Shown: positions 27,623 through 36,738 of the stretch, in pieces
How the letters are laid out: each line of letters starts with the position of its first letter
Position numbering within the stretch: the first letter of the stretch is position 1
Assembly (NCBI RefSeq): GCF_000424325.1
Contig: NZ_AUJR01000009.1
Location: 58,327 to 122,326 of the forward strand
Length of the DNA: 64,000 nt
Direction: 5' to 3'
From: [Clostridium] clostridioforme AGR2157
GTDB taxonomy: Bacteria > Bacillota > Clostridia > Lachnospirales > Lachnospiraceae
Made by a program: the position numbers and the translations under genes
The notes under the pieces: model-generated
Database searches by the model: none
What the model was told of the DNA's origin: nothing
The model's input: only the letters and a program-made list of their open reading frames with translations

Positions 27623-28947
27623 AGACTAAGAATCAATGGGCAAGTAAACTTGGATTTATCATGGCAACCGCAGGGGCAGCCATAGGACTGGGAAACCTGT
27701 GGAAGTTCCCCTATCTCATGGGACGAAACGGAGGAGCGTCCTTCCTGGTGGTATATTTATTCTTTATCTGCATTCTGGGCGTACCGGTGATGATGCTGGA
27801 GATGTCCCTGGGCAGAAAGACCCGCCACGATCCCGTGCTGGCATACGGGGATATCCACCCCAATGCCAGGATTGCAGGGGTGTTCGGCGTGGCGGCGGCA
27901 TTCCTGATTCTGTCCTACTACAGTGTCATCGGAGGCTGGATCATCAAGTATATTGTGAGCTATGGAACCACCCTCCATGCCCCGAAAGATTTTGAGGCAT
28001 TTATCAGCGCGCCGGTTGAGCCGGTGTTCTGGCATTTCCTGTTCCTCTTTATGACAACAGCTGTCTGTTATCACGGCATCAGCGGTATCGAGAATGTCAG
28101 CAGGATCATGATGCCCCTGCTTTTTGTGCTGCTGATTGTAATTATCGTGAGAAGCGTGACCCTGCCTGACGCGGCCCTGGGCCTTAAATTCATCTTTATT
28201 CCCAGCAGCGCGGCCTTTAACATGAAGGCGGTCAGCGCGGCCCTGGGGCAGGTGTTTTATTCGCTGAGCCTCTGTATGGGAATCACCATTACTTACGGAA
28301 GCTATCTGGGAGATAAGGAAAATATTCCCAAAAGCTGCGCCAGCGTGGCGGGACTGGATACCATCATTGCATTGATGTCAGGTATAGCCATCTTTCCGGC
28401 GGTGTTTTCCTTTGGACTGGAGCCGGGACAGGGGCCGGGCCTTATATTCGGCACCCTTCCCAAGGTTTTTGCCTCCATTAAAGGAGGGTCAGTCTTTGCA
28501 ATCCTGTTCTTTGCACTGGTGCTGTTTGCTGCCGTGACCAGCGCCATTGCCCTGCTGGAGGTGGTGGTTTCCTTTGCAGTGGACAGCCTTAAGTGGACCA
28601 GGAAAAAGGCTACGGTCATCCTGGGCCTTCTGATTTTCCTGGCAGGGGTTCCCAGCGCCCTGTCCTTCGGCACCCTGGGGGATGTGACCATCCTCAATTA
28701 CAGCGTGTTCGACTTTGTGGGAATGGTGACGGACAACATCCTCCTTCCCTTTGGCGGCCTGGCCATGTGCTATTTTATCGGCTGGAAATGGAATCCCCAG
28801 TATCTGGTGGACGAGGTGGAGAAAAACGGGGTCACATTCAAGCTTAAGAAGCTGTGGATATTCTGTATCCGTTTTCTCACCCCGATTCTGGTTGCGTCTG
28901 TCACATTGACGGGATTTGCCAGTATTTATTCTATTGTGCGGGGATAG
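27619..28947 (+). CDS. Sodium-dependent NSS-family (neurotransmitter:Na+ symporter) transporter
   Basis: A 442-residue transporter of the LeuT type. The unwound TM1 motif is TAGAAIGLGNLWKFPYLMG, holding the Na+ and substrate sites; about 11-12 segments follow. In bacteria this family imports amino acids such as Leu, Trp or Tyr with sodium. The exact substrate is not readable. Its ATG overlaps the antiporter stop, and the antiporter could restore the sodium gradient; this is an inference from context. A peptidase gene follows after 33 bases. Confidence 0.9.
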   Translation: MKTKNQWASKLGFIMATAGAAIGLGNLWKFPYLMGRNGGASFLVVYLFFICILGVPVMMLEMSLGRKTRHDPVLAYGDIHPNARIAGVFGVAAAFLILSYYSVIGGWIIKYIVSYGTTLHAPKDFEAFISAPVEPVFWHFLFLFMTTAVCYHGISGIENVSRIMMPLLFVLLIVIIVRSVTLPDAALGLKFIFIPSSAAFNMKAVSAALGQVFYSLSLCMGITITYGSYLGDKENIPKSCASVAGLDTIIALMSGIAIFPAVFSFGLEPGQGPGLIFGTLPKVFASIKGGSVFAILFFALVLFAAVTSAIALLEVVVSFAVDSLKWTRKKATVILGLLIFLAGVPSALSFGTLGDVTILNYSVFDFVGMVTDNILLPFGGLAMCYFIGWKWNPQYLVDEVEKNGVTFKLKKLWIFCIRFLTPILVASVTLTGFASIYSIVRG

Positions 28948-28980
28948 GAATACACATATGGGTAGAGGAGGTGCGCCCAT

Positions 28981-30732
28981 ATGGAAAATCAGAAACGGGA
29001 AAATCTGCTGAACCTGGCCCTGGATGCCACGGAGGAGGAACGGCTGAAATCAGTGAACCTGAATGTGGGGTATGACCCTGGGGAGAAGACCTGGGAGCTC
29101 ATAGTCAGGTACAATGGCTCACTTGAGTCCCTTCGGGACGAAGGCATCCGGGTGGATGAGCTGGCTGCCGGATATGCGGTCCTGGTGGTGCCGGAGAGCC
29201 GTATAGAACAGGTCAGCGCCATGGAGCAAATTGTATACATTGAGAAACCAAAGAGGCTGTTCTTTGCCAGCAACATGGCAAGGGCAGCCTCCTGTCTAAG
29301 CACGATTCAGACCAGCAGCGGGTCAGGAGCAGGGGGAGCGGGAGCAGGCGTCATAAGCGGCCTGGAATCCGGCCTCACGGGAAGAGGTGTGCTGGTGGCA
29401 GTGATTGATTCCGGCATTGACTACTTTCATCCGGATTTCAGGAACCAGGACGGAACCACCCGCATCGGACTGCTGGCGGACCAGGACAGGGACCGGATTT
29501 ATACCAGGGAGGAGATCAATGCTGCCCTGGAAACCGGTAGCCGGTCATCGGCCCTGGCTCTGGTGCCTTCCACGGACCCCAGCGGACACGGGACAGCGGT
29601 TGCAGCCATTGCAGCCGGAAACGGCAGGGAGGGAAACGGTGTTTACCGGGGCGTTGCCTATGAGAGCGAGCTCATGGTGGTGAAACTGGGAACGCCCCTG
29701 ACGGACAGCTTTCCGCGGACCACCCAGCTGATGAAGGCCCTGGACCTGGTGGTCCGGCGGGCCCAGGATATGAACCGGCCCCTGGCTGTGAACTTAAGCT
29801 TTGGAAATACCTACGGCTCCCATGACGGGACCAGCCTGCTGGAGACCTTCGTCAACGACATGTCGAACATTGGAAGGAACGTCATCGTGGCCGGCACAGG
29901 AAACGAGGGAACCGGGGCAGGACACAGGGCAGGGAGTCTGGTCATGGGACAGGAGGAAAATGCGGAGCTGTCCATTGCGCCCTATGAGACAGGGATGGGA
30001 GTGCAGCTGTGGAAGTCCTATGTGGACCAGTTTTCCATCCGCCTGGTCACGCCGTCAGGGGAGGTCATCGGGCCCATCGACAGCCGATTGGGCCCTCAGA
30101 CCCTGCGCTACGGGGGAACGCAGATCCTGATTTATTACGGCAAGCCCAGTCCCTTCAGCCGGGCCCAGGAGGTATACTTTGATTTCCTGCCTGTGAGGGA
30201 TTATCTGGACAGCGGTATCTGGACCTTCCGCCTGACGCCGGAGCGGATTGTGACCGGCCAGTACGATATGTGGCTGCCTTCCAGGGGGATTTTAAATCCG
30301 TCCACCCGCTTTTTAAGGCCGGTTCCGGAAACCACCCTGACCATTCCCTCCACTGCTGCCAATGTGATATCCGTGGGGGCTTACGATGACTCTTACCGCG
30401 CCTACGCGGATTTTTCCGGCCGCGGTTTCACCCGCCAGACGCGGCAGGTAAAACCGGACCTGGCAGCCCCCGGGGTGGATATTGTCACAGCCAGGCGGGG
30501 AGGCGGATACGAGGCAGTGACAGGAACCTCATTTGCAGCCCCCTTTGTCACGGGCAGCGCGGCCCTGCTGATGCAGTGGGGGATTTTGCAGGGTAACGAC
30601 CCCTTTCTTTACGGTGAGAAGGTTAAGGCATATTTTACCAGAGGGGCCAGGCACCTTCCGGGGTATGATGTGTGGCCAAATGAGAGGCTGGGGTATGGGA
30701 CCCTTTGTGTGAGGGACAGTCTGCCAATATAG
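28981..30732 (+). CDS. S8 family serine peptidase (Csp-like subtilase)
   Basis: A 583-residue subtilase with no signal peptide. The triad is complete: Asp in VAVIDSGIDYFHPDF, His in DPSGHGTAVAAIAAG and Ser in VTGTSFAAPFVTGSAALL. An N-terminal prodomain of about 100 residues precedes the core and a long insertion (about residues 310-450) resembles the jelly-roll domain of clostridial CspB, which cleaves the germination hydrolase zymogen. A germination role is only a guess: other Lachnospiraceae S8 peptidases share this layout. The start follows GGAGGTG. Confidence 0.88.
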   Translation: MENQKRENLLNLALDATEEERLKSVNLNVGYDPGEKTWELIVRYNGSLESLRDEGIRVDELAAGYAVLVVPESRIEQVSAMEQIVYIEKPKRLFFASNMARAASCLSTIQTSSGSGAGGAGAGVISGLESGLTGRGVLVAVIDSGIDYFHPDFRNQDGTTRIGLLADQDRDRIYTREEINAALETGSRSSALALVPSTDPSGHGTAVAAIAAGNGREGNGVYRGVAYESELMVVKLGTPLTDSFPRTTQLMKALDLVVRRAQDMNRPLAVNLSFGNTYGSHDGTSLLETFVNDMSNIGRNVIVAGTGNEGTGAGHRAGSLVMGQEENAELSIAPYETGMGVQLWKSYVDQFSIRLVTPSGEVIGPIDSRLGPQTLRYGGTQILIYYGKPSPFSRAQEVYFDFLPVRDYLDSGIWTFRLTPERIVTGQYDMWLPSRGILNPSTRFLRPVPETTLTIPSTAANVISVGAYDDSYRAYADFSGRGFTRQTRQVKPDLAAPGVDIVTARRGGGYEAVTGTSFAAPFVTGSAALLMQWGILQGNDPFLYGEKVKAYFTRGARHLPGYDVWPNERLGYGTLCVRDSLPI

Positions 30733-30787
30733 ATTCTGTTTTGCAAAGTCAGGGGAGTAGGACTTTAGTAACAGGTTTATAAAATAG

Positions 30788-30834
30788 AGCACACTTTATT
30801 CAACACTTTTTGCGTTAAATAAAGTGTGCTTTAT
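30788..30834. terminator. Terminator after the subtilase gene
   Basis: A 13-bp perfect stem (AGCACACTTTATT with AATAAAGTGTGCT), 17-base loop, short T-run. Confidence 0.75.
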
Positions 30835-30961
30835 GAGTTGATTAAAATAGCAGAAGGGAATGGGGGCTGGGATGAGCCATGCGGGTTTACAGATTTGGAG
30901 CCTTGGAAAGGCACCAAAAGTTACATCCTCTAGGAAATAGTTAGAATTTATGATATAATGT

Positions 30962-30999
30962 GAGCATTAGGCAGCTGTTTACAGGCCTGATGCTCTTTT
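30962..30999 (+). other. Terminator-like hairpin before dgt
   Basis: An 11-bp stem with one G-U pair (30962-30972 with 30985-30995) and TTTT. A TATAAT at 30954-30959 sits directly before it, and a second TATAAT at 31048-31053 is nearer to dgt; neither has a good -35. It may be a weak attenuator of read-through into dgt. Confidence 0.4.
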
Positions 31000-31075
31000 G
31001 CTTACGCAATATTTGAAATTTTTGTAGTAAAAACAGGAATCCGACAATATAATAATAGAGATAGGGAGTGGATGG

Positions 31076-32086
31076 ATGAATATCAGGGAGTCACTGGAAG
31101 CATTGGAAGAATCGTACATGAGCCCCTATGCGTCCCTTAGCAGCAGGACCAGGGGACGGGACAAGCCGGAGCAGCTGTGCGATATGCGGCCTGAATACCA
31201 GCGGGACAGGGACCGAATCCTTCACTCCAAGGCATTCCGGCGGCTGAAGCATAAGACACAGGTGTTTTTGGCGCCCGAGGGGGACCATTACAGGACCAGG
31301 CTTACCCATACCCTGGAGGTATCCCAGATAGCCCGCACCATAGCCAAGACTCTGCGGCTCAATGAGAGCCTGACAGAGGCCATTGCGCTGGGCCATGATC
31401 TGGGGCATACGCCCTTCGGCCATTCCGGTGAATACATACTGAATAAGATATGTGAGGACGGCTTCACCCACTATGAGCAGAGCGTGCGTATTGTGGAGGT
31501 GCTGGAAAAGGACGGGAGAGGATTGAACCTGACCTGGGAGGTGCGGGACGGCATACGCAACCACAGGACCTCCGGTCATCCGTCCACCCTGGAGGGCGCC
31601 ATTGTCCGGCTGTCGGATAAGATTGCTTATATCAACCACGATATAGACGACGCCATCCGGGCCAGGATGTTCACGGAGCATGATCTGCCCAGGGTGTATA
31701 CCGATGTGCTGGGCCACAGTGTCAGAGAACGTCTCAACAACATGATTCACGACATCATACTGAACAGTATGGACAAACCTGCCATTACCATGTCGGAGGG
31801 AATGGAGGAGGCCATGCAGGGCCTGCGCAAATGGATGTTTGACAATGTATACAAGAACGATATACCCAAGGCAGAGGAGGGAAAGGCCCAGAACATGATT
31901 ACCCGGCTCTATGAGTATTATATGGGGCATGTGGATAAGCTGCCGGTGGAGTATGTGCTTCTTATGGTCAACAAGGGGGAAAAGAAGTCCCGGGTAGTGT
32001 GCGATTACATTGCCGGCATGAGCGACATCTATGCCATTGACCAGTTTGAGGAATTATTCGTTCCAAAGCGGTGGAACGTGTACTGA
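31076..32086 (+). CDS. dgt: Deoxyguanosinetriphosphate triphosphohydrolase (dGTPase)
   Basis: A 336-residue HD-domain enzyme that hydrolyses dNTPs, chiefly dGTP, to the nucleoside and triphosphate. Metal ligands are the His in RRLKHKTQVF-TRLTHTLEVSQ and the HD pair in AIALGHDLGHTPFGHSGE. The RDRILHSKAFRRLKHKTQ opening is a family mark. The length fits the shorter Firmicutes type. Start ATG 31076 follows TAGGGAG. It heads a dgt-dnaG-rpoD-trmK-nif3 group common in Clostridia. Confidence 0.93.
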   Translation: MNIRESLEALEESYMSPYASLSSRTRGRDKPEQLCDMRPEYQRDRDRILHSKAFRRLKHKTQVFLAPEGDHYRTRLTHTLEVSQIARTIAKTLRLNESLTEAIALGHDLGHTPFGHSGEYILNKICEDGFTHYEQSVRIVEVLEKDGRGLNLTWEVRDGIRNHRTSGHPSTLEGAIVRLSDKIAYINHDIDDAIRARMFTEHDLPRVYTDVLGHSVRERLNNMIHDIILNSMDKPAITMSEGMEEAMQGLRKWMFDNVYKNDIPKAEEGKAQNMITRLYEYYMGHVDKLPVEYVLLMVNKGEKKSRVVCDYIAGMSDIYAIDQFEELFVPKRWNVY

Positions 32087-32142
32087 CAATCCGGCCGTAT
32101 TCGTACAGCCGGAATTAAAAGATACAGAAGGGAGATTATTGC

Positions 32143-33969
32143 ATGTACTATCCCGATGAAGTCATTGAAGAAGTGAGAATGAAGAATGACATCGTGGACG
32201 TGATTTCAGGATATGTGAAACTGCAGAAAAAGGGGGCCAACTATTTCGGCCTGTGCCCCTTCCACAATGAGAAATCCCCATCCTTTTCCGTATCGCCGGG
32301 GAAGCAGATGTATTACTGCTTTGGCTGCGGGGCAGGGGGAAATGTCATCACCTTTCTGATGGAATATGAAAATTATACCTTCCAGGAGGCGCTTTCGTCC
32401 CTGGCTGACAGGGCCGGCGTGAGCCTGCCCAAGATGGAGTACGGCCGCGAGGCCAGGGAGCAGGCAGAGATGAGGACCAGGCTCCTGGAAGTGAATAAGC
32501 TGGCGGCAAACTATTTCTATTATCAGATGAAACAGCCCCAGGGCAAGCCGGCCTATGATTATTTCCGCCTTAAGAGGGGACTGGCGGATGAGACTATCGT
32601 CCATTTCGGCCTGGGCTATTCCAATAAGACCAGCGATGATTTGTACCGCTACCTGAAGGGAAAGGGTTACGAGGACAGCTTCCTTAAGGATACCGGCCTG
32701 GTGACACTGGAGGAACGGGGCGGAAGGGACAAGTTCTGGAACCGCGTCATGTTCCCCATCATGGATGTGAACAACCGTGTCATTGGCTTTGGAGGCCGTG
32801 TCATGGGGGACGGGGAGCCAAAATACCTGAATTCCCCGGAGACAAAACTCTTTGACAAGAGCCGCAATCTCTACGGCCTGAATTATGCCAGGCTTTCCAG
32901 GGAAGGATATCTACTGATTTGTGAAGGGTATCTGGACGTCATATCCCTGCACCAGGCAGGTTTTACCAACGCGGTGGCGTCCCTGGGCACTGCCTTTACC
33001 AGCCAGCACGCCAATGTGCTGAAACGGTACACGGACCAGGTTATCCTTACCTATGACAGCGACGGAGCCGGGGTGAAGGCGGCGCTGAGGGCCATTCCCA
33101 TCTTAAAGGAGGTGGGGATGTCCATTAAGGTACTGAACATGAAGCCCTATAAGGACCCGGACGAGTTCATCAAGAACATGGGGGCGGAGGCATTCCGCCA
33201 GCGGATTAAGGAGGCCAAGAACAGCTTTCTCTTTGAGGTGGATGTACTGCGGCGGGGATATGAGATGGATAATCCGGAGCAGAAGACCAGGTTCTACCAG
33301 GAGACGGCGAGGAAGCTTCTACAGTTTGGAGAGTCCCTGGAGCGGGAAAATTATCTCCAGGCAGTGGCCAGGGAGCAGATGATTCCGGCGGACGAGCTGA
33401 GAGGTCTGGTAAACCGCATGGGCATGTCCATGGGGCTTAAGGCAGGTGAAAGCCTGAACCATTCCGGCCGCGTGGTACCCCGGGAGACAGAGGAAGAGGT
33501 ATTCCCCGGAAGAGGACTTGCCGGCAGCCGCAAACCCAGGCGGCCGGATAAGGAGGATGGAATCCGCCGTTCCCAGAGACTGCTTCTCACCTGGCTCATA
33601 GAGACCCCGGCCCTGTTTGAGAAGATAGAGGGCGTCATAACGGCAGATGATTTTGTGGAGGATTTGTATCATCAGGTGGCACAGATGGTATTTGACGGAC
33701 ACAGGGAGGGAAATTTAAACCCAGCAGCCATACTCAGCCGGTTCATCAACGATGAGGACCAGTATAAGGAAGTGGCGGCCCTGTTTAACGCCAGTTTAAA
33801 GGAATCCCTGAACAATGAAGAACAAAAGAAGGCATTTTCGGAGACTGTGATGAAGGTCAGAAAGAACAGCCTGGATGTGGCCAGCCGCAATGCAAAGGAT
33901 ATAACCCAGTTACAGGAGATTATCAGGCAGCAGGCAGCCTTAAAGCAGCTGCACATCTCCCTGGATTGA
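32143..33969 (+). CDS. dnaG: DNA primase
   Basis: A 608-residue primase that makes RNA primers for replication. The zinc-binding domain has CPFHNEKSPSF and CFGCGAGGNV. The TOPRIM core has ICEGYLDVISLHQAG and YDSDGAGVKA. The C-terminal helicase-binding region (about residues 450-608) is present and contains a helical DnaB-interacting end. The start follows AGGGAG 11 bases upstream. rpoD follows after about 30 bases, the usual macromolecular synthesis operon order dnaG-rpoD. Confidence 0.97.
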   Translation: MYYPDEVIEEVRMKNDIVDVISGYVKLQKKGANYFGLCPFHNEKSPSFSVSPGKQMYYCFGCGAGGNVITFLMEYENYTFQEALSSLADRAGVSLPKMEYGREAREQAEMRTRLLEVNKLAANYFYYQMKQPQGKPAYDYFRLKRGLADETIVHFGLGYSNKTSDDLYRYLKGKGYEDSFLKDTGLVTLEERGGRDKFWNRVMFPIMDVNNRVIGFGGRVMGDGEPKYLNSPETKLFDKSRNLYGLNYARLSREGYLLICEGYLDVISLHQAGFTNAVASLGTAFTSQHANVLKRYTDQVILTYDSDGAGVKAALRAIPILKEVGMSIKVLNMKPYKDPDEFIKNMGAEAFRQRIKEAKNSFLFEVDVLRRGYEMDNPEQKTRFYQETARKLLQFGESLERENYLQAVAREQMIPADELRGLVNRMGMSMGLKAGESLNHSGRVVPRETEEEVFPGRGLAGSRKPRRPDKEDGIRRSQRLLLTWLIETPALFEKIEGVITADDFVEDLYHQVAQMVFDGHREGNLNPAAILSRFINDEDQYKEVAALFNASLKESLNNEEQKKAFSETVMKVRKNSLDVASRNAKDITQLQEIIRQQAALKQLHISLD

Positions 33970-33999
33970 CAGCATTTCATAGGAAGGATGGACCAAGTT

Positions 34000-35124
34000 A
34001 TGGAAGGGACGGACGTGTTTGAGGAGAAACTGGCAGGACTTCTGGAGGAAGCCAAGAAAAAGAAAAATGTATTGGAATACCAGGAGGTCATGAATTATTT
34101 TGGTCAGGAACCCCCTGCCGCCAACCAGTTGGACAGGCTGTTTGAGTTCCTGGACCAGAATAAGGTGGACGTCATCCGCATGGGGACAGAGGATGAGCTG
34201 GACCCTGACCTTTTCATCGAGGAGGAAATGGAACTGGATGAAGAGGAAGAAATTGATGTGGAACACCTGGACCTGTCGGTCCCCGAGGGCGTCAGCCTGG
34301 AGGACCCTGTGCGCATGTATCTGAAGGAGATTGGAAAGATTCCTCTTCTGGGCATGGAGGATGAGGTGGAGCTGGCCAAGAAGATGGAGCTCGGCGACCC
34401 GGAAGCCAGGAAACGCCTGGCAGAGTCCAATCTGCGCCTGGTGGTCAGCATTGCCAAGCGGTATGTGGGCAGGGGAATGCAGTTTTTAGACCTGATTCAG
34501 GAAGGAAACCTGGGGCTTATCAAGGCAGTGGAGAAATTTGATTATACCAAGGGGTATAAGTTCAGCACCTATGCCACATGGTGGATCCGCCAGGCCATTA
34601 CCAGGGCTATTGCGGACCAGGCCAGGACCATACGGATTCCGGTCCATATGGTGGAAACCATCAACCGCCTGGTGCGCACCTCCCGCCAGCTTCTGCAGGA
34701 GCTGGGCAGGGAGCCCACCACGGAGGAGATTGCGGCCAGGCTGGACTTACCGGTGGAGCGGGTATCTGAAATCATGAAGATGTCCCAGGAACCGGTGTCC
34801 CTGGAGACGCCCATCGGTGAAGAGGAGGACAGCCATCTGGGAGACTTCATACAAGACGACAATGTGCTGGTGCCTCAGGACGCGGCAGCCTTTACCCTTC
34901 TCCATGAACAGCTGATGGAAGTGCTGCTGACACTGACGGAGCGGGAGCAGAAGGTGCTGCGCCTTAGGTTCGGCCTGGACGACGGACGCCCCAGGACCCT
35001 GGAGGAAGTGGGAAAGCAGTTTAATGTGACGAGGGAGAGGATACGCCAGATTGAGGCAAAGGCCCTGCGCAAGCTGCGCCATCCCAGCAGAAGTAAAAAG
35101 TTAAAGGATTATCTGGATGAATAG
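34000..35124 (+). CDS. rpoD: RNA polymerase primary sigma factor SigA (RpoD)
   Basis: A 374-residue group 1 sigma factor. An acidic region 1.1-like N-terminus is followed by region 1.2 ([16 protein letters not shown]), region 2 with [20 protein letters not shown] and [20 protein letters not shown], region 3 and region 4 with [18 protein letters not shown] and [20 protein letters not shown]. It recognises the TTGACA/TATAAT promoters seen here. An ATG at 33988 touches AGGAAGG directly with no spacing, so ATG 34000 is preferred; the difference is four residues. Its stop overlaps trmK by 8 bases. Confidence 0.97.
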   Translation: MEGTDVFEEKLAGLLEEAKKKKNVLEYQEVMNYFGQEPPAANQLDRLFEFLDQNKVDVIRMGTEDELDPDLFIEEEMELDEEEEIDVEHLDLSVPEGVSLEDPVRMYLKEIGKIPLLGMEDEVELAKKMELGDPEARKRLAESNLRLVVSIAKRYVGRGMQFLDLIQEGNLGLIKAVEKFDYTKGYKFSTYATWWIRQAITRAIADQARTIRIPVHMVETINRLVRTSRQLLQELGREPTTEEIAARLDLPVERVSEIMKMSQEPVSLETPIGEEEDSHLGDFIQDDNVLVPQDAAAFTLLHEQLMEVLLTLTEREQKVLRLRFGLDDGRPRTLEEVGKQFNVTRERIRQIEAKALRKLRHPSRSKKLKDYLDE

Positions 35125-35902
35125 TAACAAGTTAGAGACAAGAGATAAAAGAGAACAGGCGGGAACAGTAAAGCTGTCGGCCCGTCTTTTGACCGTAGCC
35201 GGTTTTGTGAAGCAGGGAAGCCGCATTGCAGATGTGGGTACGGACCACGGCTATATACCCGTGTACCTGGCCCAGACAGGGCGTATTGCCTCTGCCCTGG
35301 CCATGGACGTAAGATACGGCCCCCTGGAGAGGGCCCAGGCCCATGTAAGGGAATACGAGGCGTGGGAGAGGGCACACAGGCAGGATTCCCCGTCGGTTCC
35401 CATTAATACAAGGCTCAGTGACGGCCTGAAGGAGCTTAAGCCTGGTGAGGCGGACACGGTCATCATAGCGGGCATGGGCGGTGAGCTGATTATAAAGATC
35501 CTGGATGAGGGACGCCATGTGTGGGACAGCGTTAAACAGTATATCCTTTCGCCCCAGTCGGATTTGGATAAGGTAAGGCGTTATCTGGCCGGACATGGTT
35601 TTGCCATTGGGGACGAAGCCATGGTAAAGGACGAAGGAAAATATTATACGGTGATGAGCGTGAAAAGGGGCTTTATGGAATATGAAAGCCAGGCCCATTA
35701 TCTTTACGGAAGGATCCTGATTGGTAAGAAGGACGTTACCTTAAGGGAATATCTGGACAGGGAGACGCTCAGAATAGAGAAAATCCTGGAATCCCTTCAG
35801 GAAAAAGAGGGGATTACCGACACAGAGACCAGGGCGGAGGCCAGAATAAGCAGGCAGAGGGAACTGTCCTGGATTAAGGAGGCACAAGATGAAATGCAGT
35901 GA
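35117..35902 (+). CDS. trmK: tRNA (adenine(22)-N1)-methyltransferase TrmK
   Basis: A 261-residue SAM-dependent enzyme that methylates A22 in the tRNA D-loop. The class I motif I is [18 protein letters not shown], and later blocks have AGMGGELI and [14 protein letters not shown], all family-typical. The start ATG at 35117 lies inside the end of rpoD and is preceded by AAAGGA-like purines, so translation is coupled. The next gene begins inside its 3' end, so it is the middle of an overlapping series. Confidence 0.93.
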   Translation: MNSNKLETRDKREQAGTVKLSARLLTVAGFVKQGSRIADVGTDHGYIPVYLAQTGRIASALAMDVRYGPLERAQAHVREYEAWERAHRQDSPSVPINTRLSDGLKELKPGEADTVIIAGMGGELIIKILDEGRHVWDSVKQYILSPQSDLDKVRRYLAGHGFAIGDEAMVKDEGKYYTVMSVKRGFMEYESQAHYLYGRILIGKKDVTLREYLDRETLRIEKILESLQEKEGITDTETRAEARISRQRELSWIKEAQDEMQ

Positions 35903-36698
35903 AATCATGGAAGTATGCAGGAAACTGGCGCCGGAGGACTGCGCCTGTGACTGGGATAATCCCGGCCTTCTGGCAGGCAGAAGCGATAAGGAAGTAAGAA
36001 AGATATACATTGCCCTGGATGCCACGGACAAGGTGGTGAAGGAGGCTGCGGCTTTGGGGGCGGATATGCTTTTGACCCATCATCCCCTGATATTCAAGGC
36101 CATCAAGAAGGTAAATGACCAGAACTTCATCACCAGAAGACTGGTGAAGCTGATACAGGCAGATATTTCCTATTATGCCATGCATACCAACTTTGATGCC
36201 GCCCCCGGCTGCATGGCTGATTTGGCCGCAAAACGGCTGGGCCTGGCTGACTGTGTCCCGCTGGAGGCGCTGGGGGAGATGAATGGCCCGGAGGGCGCTG
36301 TTTCCTACGGCATCGGCAAGAGCGGAGTCTTAAGGGAGGAAGTGACTGTAAGGGAGCTGGCGGCCCATGTAAAGGATGTGTTCGGCCTTCCCTTTGCCCT
36401 TGTGTACGGGGATGAACTTATGGAACAGAAGGTTTCCCGTATATCCGTATGCCCCGGTGCGGGGGGAAGCGAAATTGAGGGGGCGCTGGCCTGGGGGGCC
36501 CAGGTCCTTGTGACAGGGGATATAAGCTACCATCAGGGGATAGACGCGGCAGCCAGGGGCATGGCTATTATCGACGGAGGCCACTATGGCCTGGAGCATA
36601 TCTTTATCCCGTATATGGCCGGGTTTCTCAGGAAGAATCTGGGAAGCCAGGTTGAACTGGAGCAGGCGCCGCCCCAGTGGCCTGCCATGATTGTGTGA
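35889..36698 (+). CDS. Nif3-like dinuclear metal centre protein (GTP cyclohydrolase 1 type 2 family)
   Basis: A 269-residue member of the NIF3/YqfO family. N-terminal DCACDWDNPGLLAGR and LLTHHPLIF carry metal ligands, and the C-terminal DISYHQGIDAAARGMAIIDG carries others. Proteins of this family form hexameric rings with a two-metal site; annotation as GTP cyclohydrolase is largely automatic, and the real role may be as an RNA or nucleotide hydrolase. The start is preceded by AAGGAGG inside trmK, with a 14-base overlap. trmK and nif3 adjacency is widespread in Firmicutes. Confidence 0.88.
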   Translation: MKCSEIMEVCRKLAPEDCACDWDNPGLLAGRSDKEVRKIYIALDATDKVVKEAAALGADMLLTHHPLIFKAIKKVNDQNFITRRLVKLIQADISYYAMHTNFDAAPGCMADLAAKRLGLADCVPLEALGEMNGPEGAVSYGIGKSGVLREEVTVRELAAHVKDVFGLPFALVYGDELMEQKVSRISVCPGAGGSEIEGALAWGAQVLVTGDISYHQGIDAAARGMAIIDGGHYGLEHIFIPYMAGFLRKNLGSQVELEQAPPQWPAMIV

Positions 36699-36738
36699 CA
36701 GGAGAACCGGTTTCTGTAAAATGAAGGAGGTAAGTGGA

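Noticed and set aside
30954..30959. TATAAT as a promoter for dgt
   Set aside because: It lies three bases before a terminator-like hairpin and no -35 box is found at the right distance.
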